Positions 34,794 through 43,175 of a stretch of DNA of 64,000 bases are shown piece by piece. This stretch comes from Streptomyces shenzhenensis (lineage in GTDB: Bacteria > Actinomycetota > Actinomycetes > Streptomycetales > Streptomycetaceae). The position numbers and the translations under genes are program-made. The stretch is from positions 62,001-126,000 of the forward strand of contig NZ_JAJONF010000013.1 in assembly GCF_021462265.1 (NCBI RefSeq), in the 5' to 3' direction. A model generated the notes under the pieces. The model saw only the letters and a list, made by a program, of their open reading frames with translations, had not been told where the DNA came from and did not search any database. Each line of letters starts with the position of its first letter. The stretch's first letter is position 1.

Positions 34794-34984
34794 GCCGGGG
34801 TCCCCCCGTCGGCGGGCTGGTTGGCGAGCTGCTTGTGGGCCTGGTCCTGGATGGCGGCGATCAGCTGGTAGACGCGGGCGAAGGGCAGTTGGCCCAGCGC
34901 TTCGAGGACCAGGTTGGTCTCGTCCAGGCCCAGGGTGAGGGTGATACGGGCAGCGGTGTCCGGGGGCGGCGGCGTCGCGGGCAT
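34790..34984 (-). CDS. 64-aa small protein of the type found near phage tail genes
   Basis: A 64-aa acidic/hydrophobic protein with the core LTLGLDETNLVLEALGQLPF then ARVYQLIAAIQDQAHKQL. I recall small phage proteins with the same V/L-x-x-[NT]-x-[VI]-L-x-x-L-G-x-x-P-[FY] pattern encoded beside tail or baseplate genes; this is memory, not a search. It overlaps the LamG/fibre gene by ATGA, so the two are probably made in fixed ratio, perhaps as fibre and accessory or chaperone. No signal peptide or cysteine. Confidence 0.7.
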   Translation of the reverse strand: MPATPPPPDTAARITLTLGLDETNLVLEALGQLPFARVYQLIAAIQDQAHKQLANQPADGGTPA

Positions 34985-34999
34985 GGGTGGTCTGCGTCC

Positions 35000-35044
35000 C
35001 TACTGTCGGTCGGCGTTCGTCTCGTTCGGATGGGTGCTGGTCAC
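35000..35044 (-). CDS. Possible 14-codon coupling micro-ORF
   Basis: GTG at 35042-35044 overlaps the stop of the 1224-aa gene as GTGA and reads MTSTHPNETNADRQ to a TAG at 35000. It ends 15 bp before the ATG of the 64-aa gene. Its last codons repeat the last codons of the upstream gene (19-bp direct repeat, see findings). It may only keep ribosomes moving between genes, or may be a chance product of the duplication. Confidence 0.3.
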   Translation of the reverse strand: MTSTHPNETNADRQ

Positions 35045-38000
35045 TGTCGGCCGGCGTTCGTGGCCGGGCGGGGCCGCAGGGTCAGCCAGCCTTCCCAGGC
35101 GGTGGGCCGGGCGGCGAAGGAGGCGTCCGGGCGCGGCTGGGCCAGCACCGGCCGTTCCAGGAGTGCGGTGAGCGCGTCGGTGTGACCGGTCAGCGCGGTG
35201 GGCAGCGGGGGGCGCTGTTCGGCGGGGGTGACCAGCGCGGTGTCGTCGTCGAGCGGTGCCAGCCAGCCCGCGTCGGCCAGTTGCCGCCACAGCCGCGGCT
35301 CGCCGGGGAAGGCTGCCAGGACGGCGGCCCGGTCGATCAGCGGCTCGCTGCCGGTGCGCAGCCAGCCGGTGCCGGACGGGGTGTCCCGCTCCAGCCAGCA
35401 CCAGACGAAGCCCGGCTCGTCCGGGAGCGGGAGGGCGGGGGCCGCGGCGGTGCCGTCGCCGAGCACGGGGGCGGTGAGGAAGGCGGTCTCCATCGCGGCG
35501 AGCGCGTCCCGGTAGTGCGCGTCGGGGATGCGCAGCGATTTCGCCGGGAGGATGCCGCAGCAGGCGTGCACGGCGCCGCGCGGGTCGACCAGCATGGTCA
35601 GCGCCCGGGCCGGGGCGTCGATCGCCTGGAACAGCGCCGCGTCCTCGGTCTCGTCCCCGTCGGTCACCGAGTGCAGCACCGGGCCGAGCCGCCCGTCGGG
35701 TTCCTCGGGCCAGTAGCCGACCAGCCCGTCGCCGAGCCGTCCGTGGTCGCCGAGCCGGAGCGGGAACCGCACCCGGGTGAAGCCGTTGGACTCGCGGCCG
35801 CCGCGGCGCAGGTCCTGCCGGAAGACGTTCCAGTCCTGGTGCAGGGCCGGGCGCCCGGCCAGTTCCAGGCTCACCGTGGCCCGTACCACCGCCACCGGGC
35901 GGCTGACCAGCAGGGCCCGGTTCCGGTTCAGGGCGTAGTCCTCCGGCTCGATGGCGGCGAGCGCCTGGTCCAGGGTGCCCAGGAAGGCGGCCACCCCGTC
36001 CGGACCCGAGTCGCGCAGCCGGGCCACGACCGCCCGCAGGTGCGGGTTGCCGATGGCGTCCACCGGCACCGGGGCCCGGCCGGGGGCGGGCTGCCAGAGA
36101 GCGGTCCGGTCGGGGTCGTCGGGCAGCGCGTACACCGACCCGAGCGCGCCGCCGTCAGCCGCGTGCACCGCCACACTGCCGTCGAGACGGTTGCCGAGCA
36201 GCCAGCCGCACACCGGGGAGGTGGCGGGGATGTCGTTCATCTCGGCCAGGTCGCCGTCGGCGTCCAGCCAGCGCAGCGACAGCCGGGCCGGCTGGGCCAG
36301 CCGGGGCGGCAGGCCGACCCAGCCGGGATGCCCCTCGACCCGTAACTGGCTGGTCGTTCCGACGGTGTCGACGGGGATGTCCCGTACGCTGCCGAACGTG
36401 TCGACCATGCGAAGCCGCAGCAACCGCAAGGCTCCGGCCCTGATGGGGTTGAAGTCGCTGAGCGGCTGCGGGGTGTGGCGGCTCTCGCCCGCCACGGCGG
36501 GGGCGACCTCGGTCTCGGTCACCGCCCGGTGGTCGGGGAAGCCCAGTGGGTCGGCGACCGGCAGCTGGCGGGCGAGCCGGCGCATCAGCAGCGCGTCGTC
36601 GAAACCGCCGAGCGCCTGGGCGAGGTTGTTCTGTTCGTGGGCGGCCAGGTGGCGGTGGACGGCGACCAGGGCGGCCGCCCGCTGATCGGCCTTGCCGGAC
36701 GCCAGGAAGCGGTCCAGGACCGGGTCCGGGTCGGCGGTGAACGCCTCCTCGGTGACGGTGCCCTCCAGCGCGGCCAGTACCGGCCCGGCCAGGTAGCGCA
36801 GGATCCGGGCGGCCAGCAGCGGCCGGGCCGAGGGAGAGAGCACGGCGGCCCCGGTGTAGACGTTGGCGGCCTTGGCCAGCACCGCCCCGCCGGCCGCCCG
36901 GGGGCGCAGTTCGGCCTGGTCGGCCGGCAGTGTGTAGGCGGCGGTGACGAAGTCGGTGTGGAAGTCGCGGCCGGCCGGGTTGAGGTTGCCGTTCGGGCCC
37001 GCCGGGAAGAACTCCGCCTCCCACTGGAGCAGCAGCGGATGCCAGGGCTGCGTCTGCCAGGTGCGGGTCAGCGCGGCCAGGGCGGGCAGGGCGGCGACCG
37101 TGTCGCGCAGAGCGCGCAAGGCATCGGCGCCGTCGGGGAGTTCGCCGTCGGTGACCTGGCACGCCAGCAGCCCGTCCTGTCCGAAGCGGTCGGAGGGGGT
37201 CGCGGCCGGGCCGGTGAGCAGCACCACGGGCTCGTTCGGCAGGTAGTACTGCGGGGCCGGACCCGGCAGCAGCCGGTAGCCGTCGGGCAGTTGGGCTTCG
37301 GCATCGGCCCGCGCGGCGTCCCGGTCCCGGCCCAGGGCGTCGGCGCGGGCGGCGCGGCGGCTGATGAGGGCGGCCCGGCGGCGCACGTGGAAGAGCACCT
37401 GGTCGGGGTCGGGGTAGCTGTCCCGGCTGGTGTCCGGCGGGTGGACGCACAGCATGTACCGGTACCAGTCGGCGTACAACTCCTGCCGCAGGCTGGTGAG
37501 TTCGGCGGCCGCCCGGTCGCAGGCCGCCTGTGCGACGTTCAGGGTGTTCAGCGCGGTCCCGGCGGCCCGCGGCAGCGCGGTGAGGTCGGCGTCCGCGGCC
37601 TGGCCGGCCCGGTCGTCGGTGACGGTCCACAGGTGTCCGGAGGGCACGGCCCGGAAGGTGTCGGCGTGCCGGGCCTCCAGCAGCTTCAGCCCGACGTCCA
37701 GCGGTGCCGACTCCAGTTCCTCGGCGAAGGCCAGTGCCTCCAGCAGGTTCTCCAGGTCGTCGGGGGCCAGGCCGGTGCCGTCGAGCACGGCGCCCAGATG
37801 GGCCGCGAGTGCCTCCGTCGGGGTGTTGCCGACCCACACCCCGGTGTCGTCGGCCGCGGAGTCCTGGCTCTCCCCCGCGTCCGGCGTGAACGCGATGTGG
37901 CCCCAGCACACCATCCGGTCCGGTGCGGGGCCGCCGTCCGCCGCCGCCGTCCAGCCGAAGGCGGTGCGCAGCACGTCCGGCCAGCCGGTCCCGGCAGCAC

Positions 38001-38715
38001 GTGCCGACACCAGCGCGGCCGCCAGCACGTCCTGGCCCGGGTCCTCGTACCAGCCCAGCACGTCGTACGTCACGTCCTGCGGCGGCACCCCCTGGAACGC
38101 CGGGTCGTGCAGCCCGAACACGCTGTGGCAGTGCGGATAGAACGAGGCGAAGGCCGGCTCCCCGTAGCCCACCGCCGTCAGCGTCCGCAGGTAGCGGGCC
38201 CGGTCCGCCGGATCGGCCGAGCCGGTCCGCCCCGCCGGCCGCCAGGCGGTCAGCGGCACCCTGCGCCCCAGCAGCCGGTACGGCAGCCGTTCGGGCCCGT
38301 CCATCTGGTCCGCGATGTAGGGATACGGCACTCCGCCCGCGTTGTCCTCGGACAGGAAGTCGCTCTCCACCACCCACTGCTGCGCCACCGCCCCGCCCGC
38401 GCAGCGGGTCACCAGCCACCGGTTGGGCACCACCGGCGCCGTGCCCGCCGCGTCCTGCGACGATGCCAGCCGGGTCAGCGCGTCGGGCAGCGACCAGTGC
38501 AGATGGATGCCCGGCTTCAGCAGGAAGCCCTGGTCCTGGAACGGCACCGACAGCAGCGTCTCGCTGACGTAGGGCATGTCCGCCTGGTGATCGTGCCCGT
38601 CGACGGGGTCCCGGTACGGCAGCCTCGTGAAGTCCGTGAAGGGCTCCGTGACCTGACGCTCTCCCGCCAGGCACAGCGCGTCCAGATGTACGGGTACGAC
38701 AAGCAGCCTGCCCAA
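35041..38715 (-). CDS. Uncharacterised 1224-aa protein, first gene of the phage-tail-like operon
   Basis: A large protein with no recognised family. It begins MGRLLVVPVHLDALCLAGER; the TTG start at 38715 is chosen because a GGGGGG run lies 5 nt upstream, while the longer reading has no ribosome binding site. Residues ~30-75 hold PYVSETLLSVPFQDQGFLLK and GIHLHWSLPDALT. A helical, Arg/Ala-rich segment lies near 425-475 (AALISRRAARADALGRDRDA). The C-terminal ~400 residues are beta-rich (SLRWLDADGDLAEM, VGYWPEEPDGRLGPVLHS). No signal peptide. Codon 791 is TTA (36343-36345), so the operon's first protein may depend on the bldA tRNA. Probably a structural or scaffold component by context. Confidence 0.7.
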   Translation of the reverse strand: MGRLLVVPVHLDALCLAGERQVTEPFTDFTRLPYRDPVDGHDHQADMPYVSETLLSVPFQDQGFLLKPGIHLHWSLPDALTRLASSQDAAGTAPVVPNRWLVTRCAGGAVAQQWVVESDFLSEDNAGGVPYPYIADQMDGPERLPYRLLGRRVPLTAWRPAGRTGSADPADRARYLRTLTAVGYGEPAFASFYPHCHSVFGLHDPAFQGVPPQDVTYDVLGWYEDPGQDVLAAALVSARAAGTGWPDVLRTAFGWTAAADGGPAPDRMVCWGHIAFTPDAGESQDSAADDTGVWVGNTPTEALAAHLGAVLDGTGLAPDDLENLLEALAFAEELESAPLDVGLKLLEARHADTFRAVPSGHLWTVTDDRAGQAADADLTALPRAAGTALNTLNVAQAACDRAAAELTSLRQELYADWYRYMLCVHPPDTSRDSYPDPDQVLFHVRRRAALISRRAARADALGRDRDAARADAEAQLPDGYRLLPGPAPQYYLPNEPVVLLTGPAATPSDRFGQDGLLACQVTDGELPDGADALRALRDTVAALPALAALTRTWQTQPWHPLLLQWEAEFFPAGPNGNLNPAGRDFHTDFVTAAYTLPADQAELRPRAAGGAVLAKAANVYTGAAVLSPSARPLLAARILRYLAGPVLAALEGTVTEEAFTADPDPVLDRFLASGKADQRAAALVAVHRHLAAHEQNNLAQALGGFDDALLMRRLARQLPVADPLGFPDHRAVTETEVAPAVAGESRHTPQPLSDFNPIRAGALRLLRLRMVDTFGSVRDIPVDTVGTTSQLRVEGHPGWVGLPPRLAQPARLSLRWLDADGDLAEMNDIPATSPVCGWLLGNRLDGSVAVHAADGGALGSVYALPDDPDRTALWQPAPGRAPVPVDAIGNPHLRAVVARLRDSGPDGVAAFLGTLDQALAAIEPEDYALNRNRALLVSRPVAVVRATVSLELAGRPALHQDWNVFRQDLRRGGRESNGFTRVRFPLRLGDHGRLGDGLVGYWPEEPDGRLGPVLHSVTDGDETEDAALFQAIDAPARALTMLVDPRGAVHACCGILPAKSLRIPDAHYRDALAAMETAFLTAPVLGDGTAAAPALPLPDEPGFVWCWLERDTPSGTGWLRTGSEPLIDRAAVLAAFPGEPRLWRQLADAGWLAPLDDDTALVTPAEQRPPLPTALTGHTDALTALLERPVLAQPRPDASFAARPTAWEGWLTLRPRPATNAGRQ

Positions 38716-38884
38716 TGCGATCCCCCCAGTCCCGGCCTGCCGAAGTATGCGCACAGCCCCCCGCCCGGCAACGAGGCAGCGGACAGGCAAGGAAGGGGCA
38801 TTCCGCAGGAGGGGGCGGGACCGTGCTCACGTCAGCCGCGTACCGCCGGGGTGTGGCCGCTCACGGAGGGAGGCGCCGTGGCGG

Positions 38885-38968
38885 GCAGGTCGGGGGTACC
38901 GGCCGGCGGGTCGGTGGAGCCGGAAGGCAGGCCGGGGGTACCCGAAGGCAGGTCGGCGGTACCGGAAG
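38885..38968. repeat. 21-bp tandem repeat, four units, in a divergent promoter region
   Basis: Units at 38885, 38906, 38927 and 38948 share gcaggtcgg or close variants at the start and end in taccggaag or similar; a partial fifth unit follows. They lie in the 498-bp gap between the 1224-aa gene and the TerD-like gene. Repeats of 21 bp (two helical turns) could place protein sites on one DNA face. Open frames through them are low-complexity Gly/Arg or Gly/Pro and are not counted as coding. The rest of the gap shows nothing further. Confidence 0.75.
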
Positions 38969-39213
38969 GCGGGGCCGGGCAGGCGACCGGTTCCGGCCCC
39001 GGCTCCGGTGCCCCGGGGCCTTGATGCCCCGTGGTGGCCGCGCGGCCCGGCCCTCGCGGGCCCCGGTTCGGTCCGCTCGTGCCACGCTCCGGCCTCCTCC
39101 CCCTCCGGGCAGGCGCACGGTGACCGCCCGTCACCGGCCGGTGCCAGGGCGGGCCACGTCGCCGGACGAAAACTCCTGTGCACCGGCGCGTACACCTCTG
39201 CGATCATCGCCGA

Positions 39214-41385
39214 ATGGCGCAGAGTTTCGAATCGCTGGTCATCCGGCACACCCACCGTCTTCCCACCCCCAAGGGCACCGCCGGGGACGGAGCTGTCGCC
39301 GCACGGCAGTTCGACGCGGCGCTGGCGTCCGTGGGCTTCAAGCTCTCGGCGGAGCTGCTGGAGCGGCTGTCGGGACTGTCCGAGGCCGCGGTCGTGCACA
39401 CGGCCAGGCGGACGCTGCGCACCGTGGGCGAGATGGTGGGCGACCACGTCCGGCACAACGCGTACTTCATCGACTTCCCGGCGAACGTGCCGGACACCGA
39501 AGAGTTCTGGATGCGGTGCGTGGCGAAGGCGCTCGGCGACGAGAAGTCGCGCGACAACGTGCTGAAGCAGCTGAAACACGGGGTGCTGGACCTGCTCAGC
39601 CTCCCCACGTACGGCCGCTACCAGCACACCTACGAGGAAATGCTGGCGGCGCAGGACGAACTGGTCGCCTCCGCGGGCGACCGGATCACCGTCCTGCATC
39701 TCGGCCGGGACCTGGACGACGAACTCACCGACCTGTACCTGGCCCTGGCCGGCAGCACGACCCCGCTGGGCGAGGACGACCTGCGCGACCTCAAGGCCCT
39801 CGCCGAGCGGTGCGCGCTCGGCCCCCGGCCGGAGGCGATCCCGGTCCGGGAGAACCGGGCGGTCGTCAACGCGGCCCGGCTCGGTGTCGGGGCGGACCTC
39901 CTCCTCGACAGCGTCACCGATGTGCTGCGGCTGGCCTGCGCGCTCTCCGGCGGTGACGTGACGCTGCGGGAGCCGACCCGGTTCCGGTCGCTGTCGCGGC
40001 CGCTGCGCCGGGGACTGCTCGCGGGACTCGACGCCGTGGTCGCGGCGAACCCCGCGAAGCTCGCCGACGTGCACGCGTACCGGGAGCCCTTCAAGCGGCT
40101 CGGCGAGCGCCTCCACCCGCACGAGTACCCGCGCTGGCCGCACGCCGCCGACGTGTTCGCGGTAGCGCGGGGCGAGCGGGAGGCACGGTCCTTCGACAGC
40201 CGGCTCGAGGAGCTGCTCGACGCGTTCGACGTACTCGGTGCGGTGCGGCTGCTGAAGTCCGCGCCCGGCAGGCTGTTCCGCGCCCTGGACCTCCTGCTGC
40301 GCATCGCCGCCGACCGGGAGGAACGGGACGCGGTGGTGGCCGCCGCGGTGCAGGTCGCTCCCGAGGTCTCCGGCCGCGTCGTGCTCTCGGTGCGCGAGCA
40401 CCTGCACAACCGGGCAGGGGAGAGCGACCGGCCCCGGATCTTCGTCAACCGCCGGGGCCGCGCCTGGGCGACCCCCGACCACCGGTCGCCGGTCCCGGCC
40501 GCCGACCGCGACCGTCTGATCGCCGCCCTCGACGCCGAGCTGCGTCGTCGGCTCCCGGCGCCGGACCGGCTGCTGCTCGACCCCGATGTCCTCGACGTGG
40601 CGCTTCCGCTCAGCGGCCGGGCGACCGCGGCCGGGCTCGGTGTGCTGCCGCGCGGGTCGGTCTCCGTGGTCGACGGCGACCAGCTGCGCTTCTTCGTGTA
40701 CTGGAAACAGACCAGGGCGCGGACCGACTACGACCTGTCGGCGCTGCTTCTCCACACCGACTACAGCACCGATTCCTGGCTCTCCTACACGTCCCTCAAA
40801 GCCGTGGGAGGCGAGCATTCCGGTGACATCACCGAGGCGCCCGACGGGGCCTCGGAGTTCATCAACCTGTCCCTGGACCGAGTGCGCAGCACCTTCGTCG
40901 TTCCGCAGGTGAACATCTACGCCGGCGAAAGCTTCGAGGAGGTCGAGGAGTCGTTCTTCGGCTTCATGCTGCGCGACGGCGAGCAGAAGGGCCGGCCGTT
41001 CGAGCCGCGCACCGTGCGGATGAAGTCGGAGCTGCGCGGGGTGGGCCGGGTGGCGCTGCCGCTGGTGTTCCGGCGCGGGGACGACGGCCGGTGGCACGCG
41101 AAGTGGCTGCATCTGTATCTGAAGGGCATCTCGTCGGCCAACCGGGTCGAGGAGAACCAGGTGTCCGTGTCGAAGGTGGTACGCGCCGTCGTGGAGCGCG
41201 AGCAGTTGACGGTGCGGTACCTGATCGGCCTGATGTCCGGCGGCTCCACGACCGTGGACCTGTGGGACGGCGAGCCTGCCCCGGCCGAGCCCGTGACGTA
41301 CATCGGCCTCGAACGTCCCGCGGGACTGCATCCGGACTCACGGATCATCACCCTGGAAAACCTGCGCGACCTGATCCCGGGCTGA
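39214..41385 (+). CDS. TerD-domain protein with long helical N-terminus
   Basis: A 723-aa cytosolic protein. The N-terminal ~480 residues are helical with no recognised fold (RRGLLAGLDAVVAANPAKLA, then FKRLGERLHPHEYPRWPHAA). The C-terminal ~480-680 part has the TerD pattern: YDLSALLL, LSYTSLKAVGGEHSGD, APDGASEFINLSLDRV and YAGESFEEVEESFFGFMLRD. TerD domains bind calcium and occur in stress-response and phage- or biological-conflict loci of actinobacteria. It is divergent from the large phage-tail-like operon, which may be functionally linked. The ATG at 39214 has no clear ribosome binding site and could be leaderless; a GTG at 39178 is an alternative. A terminator lies ~90 bp downstream. Confidence 0.8.
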   Translation: MAQSFESLVIRHTHRLPTPKGTAGDGAVAARQFDAALASVGFKLSAELLERLSGLSEAAVVHTARRTLRTVGEMVGDHVRHNAYFIDFPANVPDTEEFWMRCVAKALGDEKSRDNVLKQLKHGVLDLLSLPTYGRYQHTYEEMLAAQDELVASAGDRITVLHLGRDLDDELTDLYLALAGSTTPLGEDDLRDLKALAERCALGPRPEAIPVRENRAVVNAARLGVGADLLLDSVTDVLRLACALSGGDVTLREPTRFRSLSRPLRRGLLAGLDAVVAANPAKLADVHAYREPFKRLGERLHPHEYPRWPHAADVFAVARGEREARSFDSRLEELLDAFDVLGAVRLLKSAPGRLFRALDLLLRIAADREERDAVVAAAVQVAPEVSGRVVLSVREHLHNRAGESDRPRIFVNRRGRAWATPDHRSPVPAADRDRLIAALDAELRRRLPAPDRLLLDPDVLDVALPLSGRATAAGLGVLPRGSVSVVDGDQLRFFVYWKQTRARTDYDLSALLLHTDYSTDSWLSYTSLKAVGGEHSGDITEAPDGASEFINLSLDRVRSTFVVPQVNIYAGESFEEVEESFFGFMLRDGEQKGRPFEPRTVRMKSELRGVGRVALPLVFRRGDDGRWHAKWLHLYLKGISSANRVEENQVSVSKVVRAVVEREQLTVRYLIGLMSGGSTTVDLWDGEPAPAEPVTYIGLERPAGLHPDSRIITLENLRDLIPG

Positions 41386-41476
41386 GTGCTACCGTTGCCG
41401 TGGCGAGGCCATGAAGGGGCTTCCTTCTCAACTCCTTTACTGAACAAGTTCTTTCGCTTTCCTCGCCGTCGACCCC

Positions 41477-41509
41477 AACCGGGAGGCGCCCACTCGGCGC
41501 CTCCCGGTT
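41477..41509 (+). terminator. Hairpin terminator after the TerD-domain gene
   Basis: A perfect 14-bp stem (41477-41490 with 41496-41509) with loop CACTC, followed by a short T-containing tail. Confidence 0.85.
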
Positions 41510-41933
41510 CTCGTGTGCGGACCAGCCGGCCGGACAGATCTCCGCCATGACCGTGTTCCCGCCGACAGGGCCGCGTCACCCGTGCCCGGATCGAACACCG
41601 GCTCAAGGCCGGCAAAGACCTCTGGACGGGACCCGGCCGCCGCGCCGCCGCAGCCGCGTCAGGGCACGCGCCACCAGGCTGCTGCCCGCCTGGCAGCCGT
41701 CGCGGGCGACGGCCTTCGCGAAGCCCTCTCGGCGTTCTCGGCGTTCTCGCCGTCCCTTCTGTTTTCGGTCGTCTCGTCCGGCGCGCCTGCCCCGGCAGCT
41801 GAGACGGCCTCCAGGCCGAGGTCAGCGGCGCGGGAGGGGTGGTAGCCCCAGCGGGGCCCGGGCGGTGGTCCCCCTGCGGATCCGGTGGCTGGCCCGCTGT
41901 CGGCGCGGTGCGGCCATGCCCAGACTCGGCGGT
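41510..41933 (+). other. Upstream region of the desaturase gene, no gene recognised
   Basis: A frame continuous with the desaturase gene runs through this region, but its composition is Arg/Pro/Ser-rich and no ribosome binding site precedes an early start. The promoter is expected here but could not be placed. Confidence 0.45.
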
Positions 41934-43004
41934 ATGACGTTCTCCATCGACGCTCCCGTCACGGCCGCGACGCCCGCCGGCCCTGCGCGGCCCTCCGGTC
42001 CCGGCAGCGACTTCGCCAGACTCTCCCGACGCATCGGCGACGCAGGCCTGCTGGACCGGCGCCCGGGCTACTACACAGTGCGGCTCGGCCTGGTGATCAC
42101 GGCTCTGCTCGGTGGCGGGACGGCCTTCTTCGCGCTCGGCGACAGCTGGTGGCAGCTGGCTGTCGCCGCCGCCATGGCCTTTGTCTTCGGCCAAGTGGCC
42201 CTCGTGGCACACGATCTGGCGCACCGGCAGGTCTTCCGCCGGCGCCGCCCGAGCGAGGCGTGGGGCCGTCTCTTCGGCAACCTCGTCATCGGCATGAGCT
42301 ACGGGTGGTGGATGAACAAGCACACCCGGCACCACGCCAACCCCAACCACGAGGAACTCGACCCCGACGTCGCTCCGGACATCCTGGTGTGGTCCACCGA
42401 CCAGGCACGCGGCAGCAGCGGCCTGGGCCGGGTCATCGGCGGCCACCAGGCGTTCCTGTTCTTCCCGCTGCTGACGCTGGAGGGTTTCAACCTGCATGTG
42501 GCGAGCCTGCGGGCGCTGCGTTCGCCGTCCATGAAGCACCGGACGCTGGAGGGCACGCTGCTCCTCCTGCACCTGGCGGCCTACCTGTCCGCGCTGTTCC
42601 TGGTGCTCCCTCTGGGCAAGGCCGTCGCGTTCCTCGCCGTCCACCAGTGTCTCTTCGGTGTCTATCTCGGCGGTACGTTCGCCCCGAACCACAAGGGCAT
42701 GCCCACCCTCACCGGTGACGAGCGACCCGACTTCCTGCGGCGCCAGGTGCTCACCTCCCGCAACGTGAGGGGCGGTTGGTGCACGGACGTGCTACTGGGC
42801 GGCCTCAACTACCAGATCGAACACCACCTGTTCCCGAGCATGCCCACGCCTCATCTGCGGCGGGCCCGGGTGATCGTGCGGGAGTACTGCGCGGAGATCG
42901 GCGTGCCGTACCACGAGACCGGGCTGCTGCGGTCGTACCGCGAGGCCCTGACGCACCTGCACCGGGTGGGAGAACCCCTCAGGCGGCGGCGCAGGCCGTC
43001 CTGA
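41934..43004 (+). CDS. Membrane fatty acid desaturase (front-end / linoleoyl type)
   Basis: A 356-aa integral membrane di-iron enzyme that introduces a double bond into an acyl chain bound to lipid or CoA. The three histidine boxes are present: HDLAH (~86-90), HTRHH (~123-127) and QIEHH (~300-304). Gln instead of His in the third box marks the front-end (delta-5/6-like) group. Hydrophobic segments flank the boxes (VRLGLVITALLGGGTAFFAL). ATG at 41934 is preferred; an ATG six codons upstream is possible. There is no dedicated reductase or ferredoxin beside it. The downstream P450 on the same strand (172 bp away) could share a substrate pathway, which is speculative. Confidence 0.88.
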   Translation: MTFSIDAPVTAATPAGPARPSGPGSDFARLSRRIGDAGLLDRRPGYYTVRLGLVITALLGGGTAFFALGDSWWQLAVAAAMAFVFGQVALVAHDLAHRQVFRRRRPSEAWGRLFGNLVIGMSYGWWMNKHTRHHANPNHEELDPDVAPDILVWSTDQARGSSGLGRVIGGHQAFLFFPLLTLEGFNLHVASLRALRSPSMKHRTLEGTLLLLHLAAYLSALFLVLPLGKAVAFLAVHQCLFGVYLGGTFAPNHKGMPTLTGDERPDFLRRQVLTSRNVRGGWCTDVLLGGLNYQIEHHLFPSMPTPHLRRARVIVREYCAEIGVPYHETGLLRSYREALTHLHRVGEPLRRRRRPS

Positions 43005-43175
43005 CGGCACAGTGGCGTCGCGGGGCGGGGGCCGCCGAGCCCGTCGCGGCCGGCGGGCTTCTCCTGGCCGTCCGCGTCGTGCCCGCCGTCTCCCGCCCGG
43101 TGCGGCTGGATGCGTCCTTCGCCGAGGCGTCGCCCGCTGCTAGCGTCGAAGCGGACCAGGAGACGGGGTGGGGCG

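Noticed and set aside
35000..38715. Contractile injection system
   Set aside because: No sheath, tube, spike, baseplate or AAA+ genes are present in the window, so the neighbourhood cannot be called one.
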